A stretch of DNA of 64,000 nt from Agrostemma githago (taxonomy: Eukaryota; Streptophyta; Magnoliopsida; Caryophyllales; Caryophyllaceae), in the NCBI GenBank assembly GCA_958450325.1, contig OY288257.1, forward strand, positions 7,459,873 through 7,523,872. Direction: 5' to 3'. How positions within the stretch are numbered: the stretch's first letter is position 1; every line of letters begins with the position of its first letter. Below are positions 1 through 11,870 of the stretch, one piece after another. A program made the position numbers and the translations under genes. The notes below the pieces were generated by a model that was given only the letters and a program-made list of their open reading frames with translations, searched no databases and was not told the DNA's origin.

Positions 1-1515
1 GCGATTTCTGGGCTACTCATGCTTCCTTTAGTTCGTTTTAGGTTCCCGAGACCGTTCCTGGAGAATTGGAACGATTCCGACTCGTTTCATACACTTTTGG
101 AGCCAACGAAGAGAAGGAACGATCACTTGGTGCCTTGGATTCGATCCCGAGACCTTGGGACCCATTTCCGAGCCCCTTAGACTCGACCCCGAGCTCCGAG
201 ATTCGATGAGAAACCCATGAGAAGCAAGGAGGGACCTTAGAGCTCATATTGGAGGCCTAGAGACCCTTCCCGGCCGAGAACAAGTGCCTTCTCGGTCGGG
301 AAGGAGTGCAAGAAAGAGCAGGCCACTGGAGGGGCCGTCTCGGCCGAGACCAAACTCGTCTCGGGCGAGACCACATCCATCTCGGCCGAGATGGACCCGG
401 AAATGGGCTGTTTCGCTTTTCTCGCCTCCCTTACTCTTGAAACCCTATATATACTCTTCCCTTATTTTGTTAAGCTTATGCCTTTCATTAGAGACTAAAC
501 CCTAGATAGTTTTAGCATAGATTAGCATAGATTAGTGTAGATTAGCCTTTAGATTATCGTTAATCATAGATTAATACTTGTAATTTGGGAATTCCTCAAG
601 ATCTCCACCAAGCTTGACAAACTTGGATGTTTGTTTTGGGTTCTTCCATTTATGCAAGTTTCTTTCTTCCTTTCATCTCTAGTTTGGTATAATCTTATTT
701 TCTCTTCTCCTAATCTTTGTTTTATCATTAAAGTTTGATTCTTTGTTCTTGTTATTGTTCATTGTCCATTGTTTGACTAGTTTCATTATGTTAGTTTTGT
801 TGTTTGGTTGGATTTCTCTTGTTAGTTTTAGTTTTAGTTTAGATATGTTAGAGTAGTATCTTGCTAGGGTTAGTATGGTGATTAGGGTGTTAATTGGATG
901 ATTAAGAGATTGTTGGAGATGTTGGTGGAAGATTTGGGTTTCCCCTTGGTTTGATGCATATCACATGTTTGTTGAAATGCTTGAATGACTAGTATGTGCA
1001 TATGCTTGTTTTTCTTGCTTTTCTCTTGTGGGTGATAGTTTGTTTGTGGGTTTGGTTCCCTCATTAAGTTGCGAAAGCCCGGTGAGGACGACCCCTAGGT
1101 CGGTCTAAGTTGCGAGAGTCCGGATGCGACCTAGGCCCCGATATCACGCTAGTAACCCCGTTTGTCGTTTGTGTTGTCAAGGTGGGTTTTAGGTGGAACC
1201 TCTAGGTGGGTCTACGTTGCGAGAGCCCGGGCATTACCTAGATTACCCTACTACCTCCTTCACTCTAGTTCTTCCTTGACCATTCCTTTACACCTTTGAC
1301 CCCGACCTAATCCTAGCCCGTTTTCCTTTGTTTGTTTCCTTGTTTTAGACCTTAGATTAGTCCATAGCCATCCCCCTTAGACTAGCTTGTCTCGAACATA
1401 GTCCTAGACCGTAGCATACCTTAGTCCGACCTCCCGTCCCTGTGGATTCGACCCCACTTACCCTAGCTACCCACTAGGTATAGTTGGTTTTATTTTACGG
1501 TTGGGATCCACGACA
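1..1515 (+). mobile_element. Athila-like LTR, 3' part (left end outside window)
   Basis: Non-coding stretch with the layout of a long plant Ty3/gypsy LTR: a TATA box (ctatatatac, about 445-454), an AT-rich leader, then the repeated phrases 'gcgagagcccgg' (near 1080-1230) and 'tgtggattcgacccc' near 1441, and an end in 'gggatccacgaca' at 1503-1515. That ending and the gacccc phrase resemble Athila-type LTRs (known family pattern, recalled and not searched). The primer-binding site expected after the end is absent; a different repeat begins there. Two perfect palindromes lie just upstream of the TATA box (337-350 and 377-394). No ORF of note. Confidence 0.5.
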
Positions 1516-2455
1516 AATCCTCCCATCACCACCTTGGCAGAGGGCACATCCAATCAGCAAACCAGCGCGCTGCCCAAAAATCCACTGAGTATAAGGAACA
1601 ATCATGACCAAAAGACATCCCAACTCTTTGCATGCCCAATGCAGTTAAGCCTCCTCCCTCGGGAATGCGCGAACGCATTAAATGCAATAGTGAAGCCAAC
1701 AAGTCAACCTCCCACCATCTGAACCAAGAGTTCACCTGCTAAAGGGAAGTCTTGCTTCCCCCCAGCCGGTGAGGGCCAATTGATGGGGGTCGGAAGCCTG
1801 CGCCGGATCGCCCGCCCAGCAGGCCCCATAACGACCCAACCGTAGGAATCAGAGAGTCTGCCCAGCAGGCCCTCAGGATAAACCAACAGGAGCCCCCCCC
1901 CCCCCCAAGGGGTAACTTCGGGCAAGTCGCCTGCCCAGTAGGGCAATGCGGCCCACCAGGCAGAGCCCTCAAAACCCCCTGCCCGCCTGTCTCCAGGGGA
2001 CCCCTCCCCCAGGCAGGGCAGGGGTTACCAGGGGCCCCCTCCCCCAGGCAGGGCAGGGGTTACCAAGGGCCCCTCCGTCATTTCGCCTAAGGTAAGAGAG
2101 AATGGGTGGACAAAACGGATCCACGTGTCGCTTTGCCATCCACCCATTCTCCCGCTCTTTTTCCCTCTCTTCCTCTCTCTTGTGGGAAGGTATAAATACC
2201 CACCCATTTCCCACTTGAGGGGGGTTGAATTTTCTCTCTCTCTAGACTCTCACTCATAAAAACGCCACCTAGCTCCTCACGAACTAGGTTCATCAAGGCA
2301 TTTCACAGACTGACTTAGGCATCGGAGAAGTTTCCCTCGGACAACCTCCGAGGCCCTGTGCGTTCACTGTGCAGGGAGCAGGCTCAATCCGCCGGGAAGG
2401 TCTGATCACCGGAGTGGGAGAAGGGAGAGGCTAAAGGAAGTCGGACGAATTATAA
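1516..2455 (+). mobile_element. Tat-type LTR fragment (U3-R-U5)
   Basis: GC-rich repeat with a TATA box (ggtataaatac, about 2188-2198) followed by a pyrimidine-rich leader and a block reading 'tcggagaagtttccctcgg', 'acaacctccgaggccctgtg'. The same ordered blocks, including caattgatgggggtcgg, appear on the minus strand at about 36340-36730, so the two are LTRs of related families in opposite orientation. Neither terminus nor a target duplication could be fixed. The short GC-rich ORFs here are not genes. Confidence 0.45.
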
Positions 2456-2595
2456 CTCACCAACATTCCGAACATACGACCCGAATTCGAAGTCGGGTTA
2501 ATTGTTTCCGTACCGGAACAAATACTATACTAATCCTAGCACTAACATTTATATTATTGCATTTCAATTTTCGGCACTTATATTTATGTACCGTG

Positions 2596-2798
<203 letters not shown>

Positions 2799-3265
2799 GT
2801 AAATTTCGGATTCGAACACGTTTGACTACGACAACCGCTCCAAGTCCGTTTAATCCCTTTACGAGTCGCGACGGAGGTGGCACCCTTTCGAGGAGCGCCG
2901 CCCCAAGCACTCAAGGGCGTAACGCCATCGTGGTCGTACGTAGTTGAACGCGTCCGATTCCATTTCTGAGATTAGTACGGAACCCATTGACGCGAAAATC
3001 GACATCACATAATCCGTAAGGATTAGTATCGATGTTGTGACGCGGAGGGAGACAATTTTGTCACTAATCAAAATCGATCCAATAGCAAAACTTTTAATAA
3101 AATTCCGATGACGGTTCTATAACCGTATAGTACACGATTATAGTACCAGAAACCGAGTTGAGTTTAAATCACGCAATATTTTTATGTAACTCGATCGATC
3201 ATCGATTTTTGAATAATTAAAACGAAATCATCACCTTTTCGAAATGAGCAGTAGCTCATACAGAG

Positions 3266-3376
3266 GGCACTCGATCGAGTGCCATAGGCTACTCGATCGT
3301 GTAGCACCCCAAAAACCGGGCAGTAGACCCTTTAAAGGCTCACTCGATCAAGTCTCTGCTATGACTCGGTCGAGTG
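3266..3376. repeat. Palindrome module 1 (CGATCG-centred)
   Basis: Begins with the perfect 18-bp palindrome ggcactcgatcgagtgcc (3266-3283), followed by three related imperfect copies. The spacer reads caccccaaaaaccgggcagt. The same arrangement (two palindromes, a ccaaaaa-containing spacer, two palindromes) recurs at 4511-4620 and 5642-5748. Confidence 0.9.
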
Positions 3377-4510
3377 GATCCCTTTGCCCAAGCAAAACGA
3401 GTGCTTATCTCATCATCCGAGCCTCGTCTTTTTTTACGACTCTTGTCGTCACGTGCAAAGGCAATCACGTGATTCTTTTTTTCAAAACTCATGCATTTTA
3501 TTCTATTTTATTACTTTCACGACTTTGACTAATGTCTTTTACGATTAGTTTTGTGTCGACGACTCTTTAGTCGTATCCAATGCATGACTAATCTAGACAC
3601 CAATTTTTCGATATGATAAGTCGGGACAAGGCATCGAGACCCGGGATCGAGCTAGCACCACGCTTCGGTCCCATACGCGAACGCGTATTAAAGTCTCCGT
3701 CCTTCGTTTAATGCACAATATAATGTGTATTTAATCGGAGTTCGTCCATTTATTCAATTTACGGTCTAGCTTATATTTAGTATTTACGGGTCCGTTTATA
3801 GTTAATATTTACCGTTTCTTGATTCGATTATTATATTATCGCTCATTGTATTGTGAATTCCGGGTTGTATTCCGCCCGTGTAATTTGTAATTTATTTACG
3901 AGTTTTCTATTTTCGATGTTTGCCAATTATTGCCTTAAATGAACATCGCATGCTAAACAACTTCGACGATAATTTAGATGCATTAAAATGACGTAGTTCA
4001 CACGTAATTCACATGCTTAGCTAAAATATTGTAACATGGTTGTAACATAATTATATTCACACGTAATATTGATTGATTTAATGAGCATATATAGAGGGTT
4101 GTACTTGTAACATGGTGTAGACACCCGCATTTTGCCTGCTAGTGTCTATAGCAGTTCCCGACAAAACACCCGATGATGATCGGACGTCAACGTGACTTAA
4201 TACGCTCGAATACGGACTCGGAATCAATAGTATCCAACGTGGGCTTTTAGCGGAGTGCAAATCTCTCAAAACAAACCTCAAATCCAGACCCAGTGGGTCG
4301 TTCCCAATAAAATGAGACTAATTTGAGCCAAAACCGACACCGGAAATAAAACCGTCTTTTGGCGACCGGGTCAAAACCCGGTCAAAGATGAATCCGATAC
4401 AAAAATCAGCCAAATTCAGCTTCTAGAAGCTGGCGCCAAGTCTAAATTCAAATAAAAACAAACAAATCAACAAAGTCAACCTTTTCCTAAAATAGCTCGA
4501 TTTGCTTGAT

Positions 4511-4620
4511 CCACTCGATCGAGTGGATAGACCCACTCGGTCGAGTGGAGCGCCAAAAACCGGGTTTGGCCCGTTTGCAAGGGCACTCGATCGAGTGCAC
4601 TAGGGCCACTCGATCGAGTG
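4511..4620. repeat. Palindrome module 2, just upstream of the LTR TATA box
   Basis: Four palindromes: ccactcgatcgagtgg (4511-4526), ccactcggtcgagtgg (4533-4548, one mismatch), gcactcgatcgagtgc (4583-4598) and cactcgatcgagtg (4607-4620). A spacer containing gcgccaaaaaccggg separates the pairs. The TATA box follows about 20 bp downstream. Confidence 0.9.
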
Positions 4621-4640
4621 ACCCTAGGTCGTGGGGTTCT

Positions 4641-4654
4641 CCTATAAATACCCC
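4641..4654 (+). promoter_or_regulatory. TATA box of the solo LTR
   Basis: cctataaatacccc, 525 bp into the LTR and directly after the palindrome cluster. It is the expected start of the R region. Confidence 0.65.
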
Positions 4655-5013
4655 ATCAACCCATCACATTATACAACTTTTACATCATAATTTCAGCCAT
4701 CTTTTCATCACATTTACACAACATTCAACCCTACATTTCTACTATATTCAACCTATACACTCACATCCTCTCTACACACACATACATACAATCAAACTCG
4801 AGATCAAAACTCGTCAAAGACCCGAGAGCATCCTCTCCCTAACCATATACACCCTAACTCACCCTACATATCTCGACACTCCCGTGCTCACGCCGCTACC
4901 ACGAGTTCGTTTCCGAGGCCATTAAGCATGTAGGTTGAGGGTGTAATTCAAATCCCGACATCTCTTTCTCCCTTCTTCTTTTTTTCGTTTCTTTTGCATA
5001 TATATTTGTAATA

Positions 5014-5048
<35 letters not shown>
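5014..5048. repeat. (ATT)n microsatellite
   Basis: About eleven att units inside the solo LTR. Confidence 0.9.
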
Positions 5049-5641
5049 GCTAACCTTTAATTTTGTGCATACTAACATTTTATTTATGTACTCTAACACT
5101 AACTTTTTTTATCGTTTACTAACACTTTAATTCCGTATTCTAACATCTAACATACTTATACCGTGTATATATACATACTAGTATTAAAATCTCGGTTTCG
5201 AATACGTTTGACTATGACGATCGCCTAAAGTCCATCTAATTCCTTTACGAATAACAACGGAGGTGGCACCCTTTCGAGGAGCGCCGCCCCAATGTGCTCA
5301 AGGACATGATGTGATCGTGATCGGTCATAGTTGAATGTATTTGATCCCATTTCCAAGATTAGTGCGGAACCCGTTGACACGAAAACCGACATCACATAAT
5401 CCGAAAGGATTGGTTTCGATGTCGTGACGTAGAGGGATGCAATTTCGTCACTAATTCAAAATTTCTAATCTAAACGATAAACATTTTCATAAAATTCCGA
5501 TAACGGTATTATAATCGTATGCATACACGATTATAGTACCGGAAGCCAAGTTAAATGCAAATCGTGCAATATTTGTATTTAATTTGGCCAACTATCGATT
5601 TTAACCAAAAAAGCAACACGAGTTGTCACTCGTACAGGGGC

Positions 5642-5748
5642 TACTCGACCGAGTACGTAGGCTACTCGATCGAGTAGCACCCAAAAATCTGGACAGTAGC
5701 TACGCTTGAGGACACACTCGACCGAGTCAGACCATGACTCGATCGAGT
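5642..5748. repeat. Palindrome module 3
   Basis: Four palindromes: tactcgaccgagta (5642-5655), ctactcgatcgagtag (5662-5677), actcgaccgagt (5716-5727) and actcgatcgagt (5737-5748). The spacer begins cacccaaaaatctgg. This is the positional equivalent of module 1 in the decayed copy. Confidence 0.9.
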
Positions 5749-6831
5749 GGGTCCTGTAGCCCAGAAAACCGAGAGCTCTAATGCAACATTCGAGTCTCGT
5801 CATTTTTTTACGACTTTTAGTCGACACGTGCATAATCAATCACGTAATTCTAATTTTCAAAACTCATGTATATCACAACACTTTAACGACTTTGATCGAC
5901 GATCTCGCACTATTAATCTTGTGTCGACGACTCTTTAGTTGTATCCGACACATGATCAATTTAGACTCTATTCCTCGATGTGATAAGTCGGGACAAGGCA
6001 TCGAGATTCGGGATCGGGCTAGCACCACGTCTAGGTTCCACATCTCCGTCCTCCGTTTAATACACAATATAATGTGTATTTAATCGAAGTTCGTCCGTTT
6101 GCACAACTTACGGTCTCGTTTATATTTATTATATACGGGTCCGTTCCTAGTTAACGTTTACCATTTCCTATTCAATTATTCTATTTATTGCTCGTTGTAT
6201 TGTGAATTCCGGGTTGTATTCCGCCCGTGTAATTTGTAATTTATTTACGAGTTTTCTATTTTCGATGTTTGCCATTTATTTATTTAAATGAACCTCACAT
6301 GCTAAATCACTTTGACGTGAATCAAGATGCATTAAATGACGTAGCTCACACATAATTCACATGTTTAGCTAAAACGCTGTTTGCATATCATTTAGTCGTT
6401 TTACTAGCGCGCGTACACGAACACGAACGATGTCTTAGTAGAGGCCGTCATTGTGCGGGCGGGGTTGGGTGTCCTTAGTGGGCTTCCCAACACGTACCCT
6501 CACCCCTTACTCAGAACCTTGGTTTCCGGATGTCCGAAATCATTGGCGCACGAGAGTCATTTTATATACGAAAGCCGGTGTAAACGGTATCGATATAATA
6601 ATGCAAAGGGACGAGCCCCATAAACTCTGAAATCGAAGTGGGCTTACTTTGTGTATAGCCCATGACGACATAGAGTGGGCTCGAATGGTTCCGAATAACC
6701 ACAAAATTCGGTGGCGACTCCATTTTGACTTAAATTTCGAACCCGAGAACAATCTTACCACGAGATTCATTCGCCTACCCAAACCCGCGCGTGGCCGCGT
6801 CAGGGTGGACCTACGTCATGTCCACACATGG

Positions 6832-7440
6832 TTGCTTTATTATTTTGTATACCGCTTTTTAAGTAGGATTAGTGACTAGATATGATACGATAACTTACAC
6901 AAATAATTAAAATAAATGGAGTAAAAACAACAAGTGAATCTGTCTAAGTTTTGCTATAGATTATTGTAATAGTGAAATAATAAAAAATGATCTTGTAAGA
7001 TTGGGAATATGATGTAGTTTTGAACTTAAACATTCAAATGAACTCCGAAATGGGGTATCGATTGGATATCGGAATTGGACATCTCAATTCAGAATTTTCT
7101 AGTTTGGATATCCGATCCGAATGATGACCTTTGGAGCGGATCGATATTCTATTCGTGGTCTACCCTAAGTTGTAGGAGTAATTCGTATGATATATCGGTT
7201 AATGAGTAATTGTAGCTAATCCTTTAAGGAGTCCTTGCTTGGGCCTCAAGGAGTCCAGGAGTGCCTCTAAACCCTACCTATATACACACCTAACTGCCTC
7301 TATACAGTCCTCACACAAGAGAAACCCCACGATCCAAAACCAAAAATCCTAAAAACAATGTCCAGCTTAGGGTCCAGCTCCCTCCCTCCCTCCCCCTCTG
7401 TCCCCAAATTTTGAAGCTCGGCGCAAAGAATTAGAGGATA
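6832..7440. other. Intergenic, no gene seen
   Basis: AT-rich single-copy-looking sequence; nothing recognisable up to about 7360. From 7360 it continues into a decayed coding remnant interrupted by the Helitron at 7441. Confidence 0.6.
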
Positions 7441-8372
7441 CTAGTTTTTTTTACCCGTGAAAATCACGGATATAGTTCAGGAAAATTGTGTTGACTAACA
7501 TTTAAATAAAATCTTGTTTGATATTCACGATTATAGAAATAAATATTTCAAGTAAAAAAAATTATATTTCTAAATTATGTCATATAAATAACAAATAAAC
7601 AACAAAATAATGTTGCACTACGTGAAATATTTGTCACAATTAAATTTCAAAAACAAATTGTGGCAATTCTTTTGCATAATTTTTTGATAAATTGTTATTA
7701 CGAAATAAATATTCCATTAGGGTGCAAATATGATATGGTAAAAAATTAATTTGGAGAGTGAATAAATATTTCTTTCAATTCAATAACTATTGAGAGTCGT
7801 TGAATGGGGTTATTAGATTTTAGAGGGTATATGATCGGTTAATTCTATCGGGAAGTGGAAAGGTTAAGTATTATTGAATTACGTAGGTAATAACGTGATT
7901 GTGTTCAAGGCCGCCACGTGACATTGTTTAGAAATCACCTGAAAAAAAAAAACTTGTTTTGGATTACTTTTTTATTATATATATAGATAGATTTTTGACT
8001 CTCTGAGGAAGACCATGGATGACTCTCTCCTTGAACTCTTCGATAATCTTGGAGAGTAATTAAAGATTGTTCAGGCGGCTAAAACTCTCATGGAGAATTG
8101 GGGGAAGCGCATGGATATTTCAATTGCATCGCTCAGGGGTCAAGGAGATTACAGTGACCAAACCAGAACACCTGAAGTTGGTGATTGAGTATGTCACTCC
8201 GGGGAGCACCGTGCACGTGCGGCCAGCCGATCCCTCACGTCAGGAGATGAAGCTGTTGACCGAGGATGCCACTGGTACGACTTTCCACCCACTGCCGACG
8301 CCGACACTGTTCCGGTTTCTGATGCTATGTCAGCCACAAACTGAGGCCCAACTCCAGATTCCAGATGATTGA
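7360..8372 (+). pseudogene. Decayed coding remnant split by the Helitron
   Basis: Removing 7441-7991 joins 7360-7440 to 7992 onward. In the rejoined sequence one frame passes through MDDSLLELFDNLGE (from 8014) and stops at about 8057. A second frame (8067-8372, 101 codons) contains a protein-like stretch, VKEITVTKPEHLKLVIEYV, then TPGSTVHVRPADPSRQE. The likely continuation after about 8270 shifts to another frame that ends at taa/tga near 8340. Several frame changes and stops suggest a dead gene. I do not recognise the family. Confidence 0.4.
7441..7991 (-). mobile_element. Small non-autonomous Helitron
   Basis: Read on the minus strand it begins TCTATCTATATATATAATAA (from 7991) and ends with the hairpin CCGTGA-TTT-TCACGG, then gtaaaaaaaa and CTAG (7444-7441). 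The minus-strand flanks are A before the 5' TC and T after CTAG, the A^T insertion site Helitrons use. Length is 551 bp with no coding capacity. No target duplication is expected or seen. The hallmarks are read directly; the assignment follows the known Helitron end structure. Confidence 0.8.
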
Positions 8373-8784
8373 TTCCAGATTCCAGATGATGATTATAATT
8401 ATAAGTATAACCGTAGATTAATATTAACTGAGTAATGTTAAGTACTGTGTTAGTGACTATGAAGTAAAAATATTATTAATTAATTAATTAATGTAGTGCG
8501 GGAAATTGGAGTGTAAATTAATGTAGTAAGTGATTTGAATATATCAATTAATATTAATATAATACAGTATATGGAATGCTAGTCCGGTGTTATGTTTCCA
8601 ATTTATTTTTTTCATTTGTATTATGTTTTCCGTTTTAATCAATAGCACATTCAAAGCTTTTAAAAATTCTTCAATATAAACAAATTATCGAAACCGAACG
8701 CATTTTGGGTCATATATATTCAATGTCAAGGACTGAATGATAACTTATTCTTTCTGTTTTAATAAATACAGAGTAGAATACTTA

Positions 8785-9039
8785 CTCCCTCCATTCAAGT
8801 CCAAGCTTCTCTTTTCTCTTTTTGATACTATTCACAAGGAGAACTTTCGATATTCATGACAATCTATTAGAGAAAATATATTCATGTGATATCTTGTTTG
8901 ATTCGTCTTTAAAAAATACATTATTAATATCCAATTTCCATAATTTTTACTAATATGTTACGAAAGATATTAACGATGCAAAATGCGCGTTGACAAACGT
9001 GAAAAAATAAAAGGGAAGCTTGGACTTCAAGTGAAAAAG
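8785..9039. mobile_element. Stowaway-type MITE (Tc1/mariner)
   Basis: The left end CTCCCTCCATTCAAGTCCAA and the reverse complement of the right end share the block AAGTCCAAGCTTC as terminal inverted repeat. TA dinucleotides flank both ends (8783-8784 and 9040-9041). The length (255 bp), CTCCCTCC start and TA target fit Stowaway MITEs. No coding sequence. Confidence 0.72.
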
Positions 9040-9296
9040 TACTTCATATTACATAGTACCCGTATAACAGCTCAGCTGATACTCATATTGCAACTTGATG
9101 TTCTTTAGCTGGTATACTACCTGCCTTGGTAGTTTGTTCCATTTCGTTACACATTTGTGGGAGTGGACAATTATTGCGTTTCGACATCAACACTCAGAAT
9201 ATTATCTACATGTCTAACACCAGCGAGAATTTGGTAAAAAAGATTTTTAGAAAGAAAACATCTAGATCAGTAAATCATACGGTAACTATAACCAAT

Positions 9297-9595
9297 TTAT
9301 ACAATGGCGTTCTTGGCGACAGGAGGCAGAGATCTAAGAAGTGATAAAGATGGCTTGCGCACAGTATGTGTGAGAAGGATCATAACGCTCAAAAGCGTTA
9401 GCGCTCCAGCTTGATGAGCACTTCCGAGTGAGACTGGTACATATGACAGTAATGTTGAAATGCCCAGCGTAACCTGCATACAGTTATGTTTAGGGGGGGG
9501 GGGGGTTAGTAACTTGTGCAGCGTCCGTGTCGAAGAAAACAGGAGCCATCAAAAGATAATACAGACCTGTAGACCCGCCATTCCAACCGACACTA
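9297..9595 (-). pseudogene. COX15: COX15 (heme A synthase) 3'-terminal exon fragment
   Basis: Two minus-strand exons match the C-terminus of mitochondrial heme A synthase, the inner-membrane enzyme that turns heme O into heme A for cytochrome oxidase. The last exon (9473-9297) encodes VTLGISTLLSYVPVSLG then SAHQAGALTLLSVMILL and ends VAKNAIV-stop. The preceding short exon (about 9595-9567) encodes VGMAGLQ, with GT donor at 9566-9565 and AG acceptor at 9475-9474. No further COX15 exons are visible upstream on the minus strand in 9600-11860, so the other ~350 residues are missing. It is read as a truncated copy unless a very long intron exists. The reading frame of the visible part is intact. 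Confidence 0.72.
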
Positions 9596-11870
9596 CTACA
9601 AAGTTGGGAAAAGAAAGCATTGAGAAGAGACCATGAAAACATAAAAATGGTTTCTAAAATCAAAGAAACCTTTGATAAAGATTAAATGATCTCTTATGAA
9701 TAACAAAGAAATCATTCAATTATCAAATGATCTCTTATGAGTTTCAACTAACAAAGAAACTGTTTCATTATCAAATGGTCTCTTAGCCTTAGGTACTACT
9801 CCACTAGTACGGTTCCTATTGTATGAAGGTTTAGGAAGAGCAATCCTATTGTATTTCCTAAACGTATCTTCTGTTAAAGATTATAGTCTAAAACCAGTGA
9901 TAAGATCACGGGATTGAAAGAAGAACCTATTAACATTAATTTGTTCTTAGTGTTACATTAAGAATAGTTTGTCACCGATGCTATATGTAATGATTTTTAT
10001 TATGGATGACAAATGTGTTAGGTAGATTAACGTAGACTCATAATAAAGAGGACAAAATTGTGGTTTAAGGTAAGACAATACCGTAAAATGGTAAATAAAG
10101 TACTTGTAGCATTCAATCGTCGAATATATAAAAGGTAGTAATAAACTCGTCGCTCTACATGGTGTCATGTGCACGAAGGATTGACTCTAAAGAAGACGGC
10201 GGTACAAGTGAGTGAATACTGATTTATAAAGAAGAAAACATATCTCGTAATATATGGACAGCGTAATATATGAGATTGATTTTACATTCAGTTACAATGA
10301 GGAAAGATTTACTCGATCAATTAACAAAAAAAATTGTTTCAATTTTTGTATCAATTTCAAAATTTGTCCGTAATATTTGGATCAGTTTTTTGCCATAATT
10401 GAAGATTTTGTATCAATTTAAAAACCTACCATAAATACGTGTATACTAAATGACACAATTTTGAAATTTGAATAAGCATAATTTTGAATATGAATATGAA
10501 AAGAGAATCTAATTCGATACAAATAAAGTTTGAATGTAGTAATGAAAAATAAATACTACAATTAGTTCCATAATTTTTTGTAAAATATAATTTCTAAATT
10601 ATGAAAGATACGGTAAATTTATAAGATACCGTAAATATTGAATGATACGGTATATTTCTAATTTTTGCATATTCAAAATATTTGAAAGATCCGGTAAATA
10701 TTTCTAATTTTGTATATTTGTATATTTTGTTTAAAAATTGCATAATATAATTTGTTCACGGACCTAATTTGCAGAATATAATTCGTTACACTTGAATGAT
10801 ACCGTAATTATTTCTAATTTTGTATATTTGTATATTCTGTTAAAAAAAACTTGCAGAATATAATTTCAGACGAGCAATTATACGGTATTTTTTTGATATA
10901 GGAAATATTGGTGACATTAACTCGATAAACTATTAATTCAATAAAGTTAAGGATATATCATCAAAATTTTGCAATTTAATTCGATTAACTACAAACTACG
11001 GAGTACATTTTAATATAGTGTTTTTTTAATGAGAACGGTAATTTTTTTTCTTTATAATTAAATTAAAAAGAACAAGTAAAATCACGAAAATTAAAGTAAG
11101 TTAAATTAAACCATGATGGACCTATTTTATTTTATTTTTGTGTTAATTCAAAAAATTCAACTACGTAAAATTACTTAATTAAACTAAGTAAATGTAGCGT
11201 TGTTTTTTTTTTTTTTGCGTGATAAATAATTTTGTAAAAAATGTAAATTTGTATTAAATGATCGACATTGATTTTTTTTTTTAAATGAAAACCAAGGATA
11301 TAAGGATTAAAGACTAACTACATACTTAATCCGTAATTTCTATATAAATTAATTAGGGTGAGATTTGTAAAAGCAATGAGAGGGTTTGGTTGAGGTAATT
11401 GAAAAATGGGACAACGCCACGTAGACGGCTTTGTTCCCATATTTGACAGGGAGTAATAAAGACTAAGATTAGGCAAGTAAGGCGATAGTCAATTTTATTA
11501 TAGTACGTACTGGTATAAATAGGGAGATAGGTGATGGTATAATTATACTCCATAAAGAAAGGTGTGGGAGAAGTGGAATAGAATAGAATAAGAGATAAGT
11601 CCATCATCAGCTGCTCACGTTAAGAATTACGAGTACGACGACTCCATACTTGAATCACACAATCAAGTTGAAGCTACCTATCTCTATCTCTGTCATATTA
11701 AATTCCAGGCAACTGTACGTACGTTAAACCCCCCCACACCAATATTAATTATGATTATGATTATTAGAAACGTTGACCAATTCAATTGAAGACTGCTTCT
11801 TGCCATTCAAGAAAGAAACCAACAATAATTTCTGGGTATTTTCTTTCTTTAATATAATATAATATATAAT
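9596..11870. other. AT-rich intergenic DNA
   Basis: No gene recognised. It contains short repeated phrases: 'atgatctcttatga' twice near 9690-9740, and 'tttctaattttgtatatttg' with gataccgta motifs in both orientations near 10600-10890. Poly-A/T tracts near 11030-11290. The last ~170 bp would be the promoter and leader of the cysteine-rich gene. Confidence 0.5.

Larger units (their letters stand above)
4116..6826 (+). mobile_element. Complete solo LTR, Ty3/gypsy Tat-like, with TSD
   Basis: The element starts TGTAGACACC (4116) and ends GTCCACA (6826): TG..CA termini with a short inverted TGTNGAC. It is flanked by a perfect 5-bp target duplication CATGG (4111-4115 and 6827-6831). Length is 2711 bp. 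A TATA box (cctataaatacccc) lies at about 4641-4654, followed by an AT-rich leader. No gag-pol lies inside, so it is a solo LTR left by recombination. The phrase near 6436-6510 (gtcttagtagaggccgtcat and following) and 'ggtggcgactcc' near 6709 resemble Tat/Retand/Ogre LTRs of Caryophyllales; this family call is from memory. Palindrome modules lie at 4511-4620 and 5642-5748. Confidence 0.88.
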
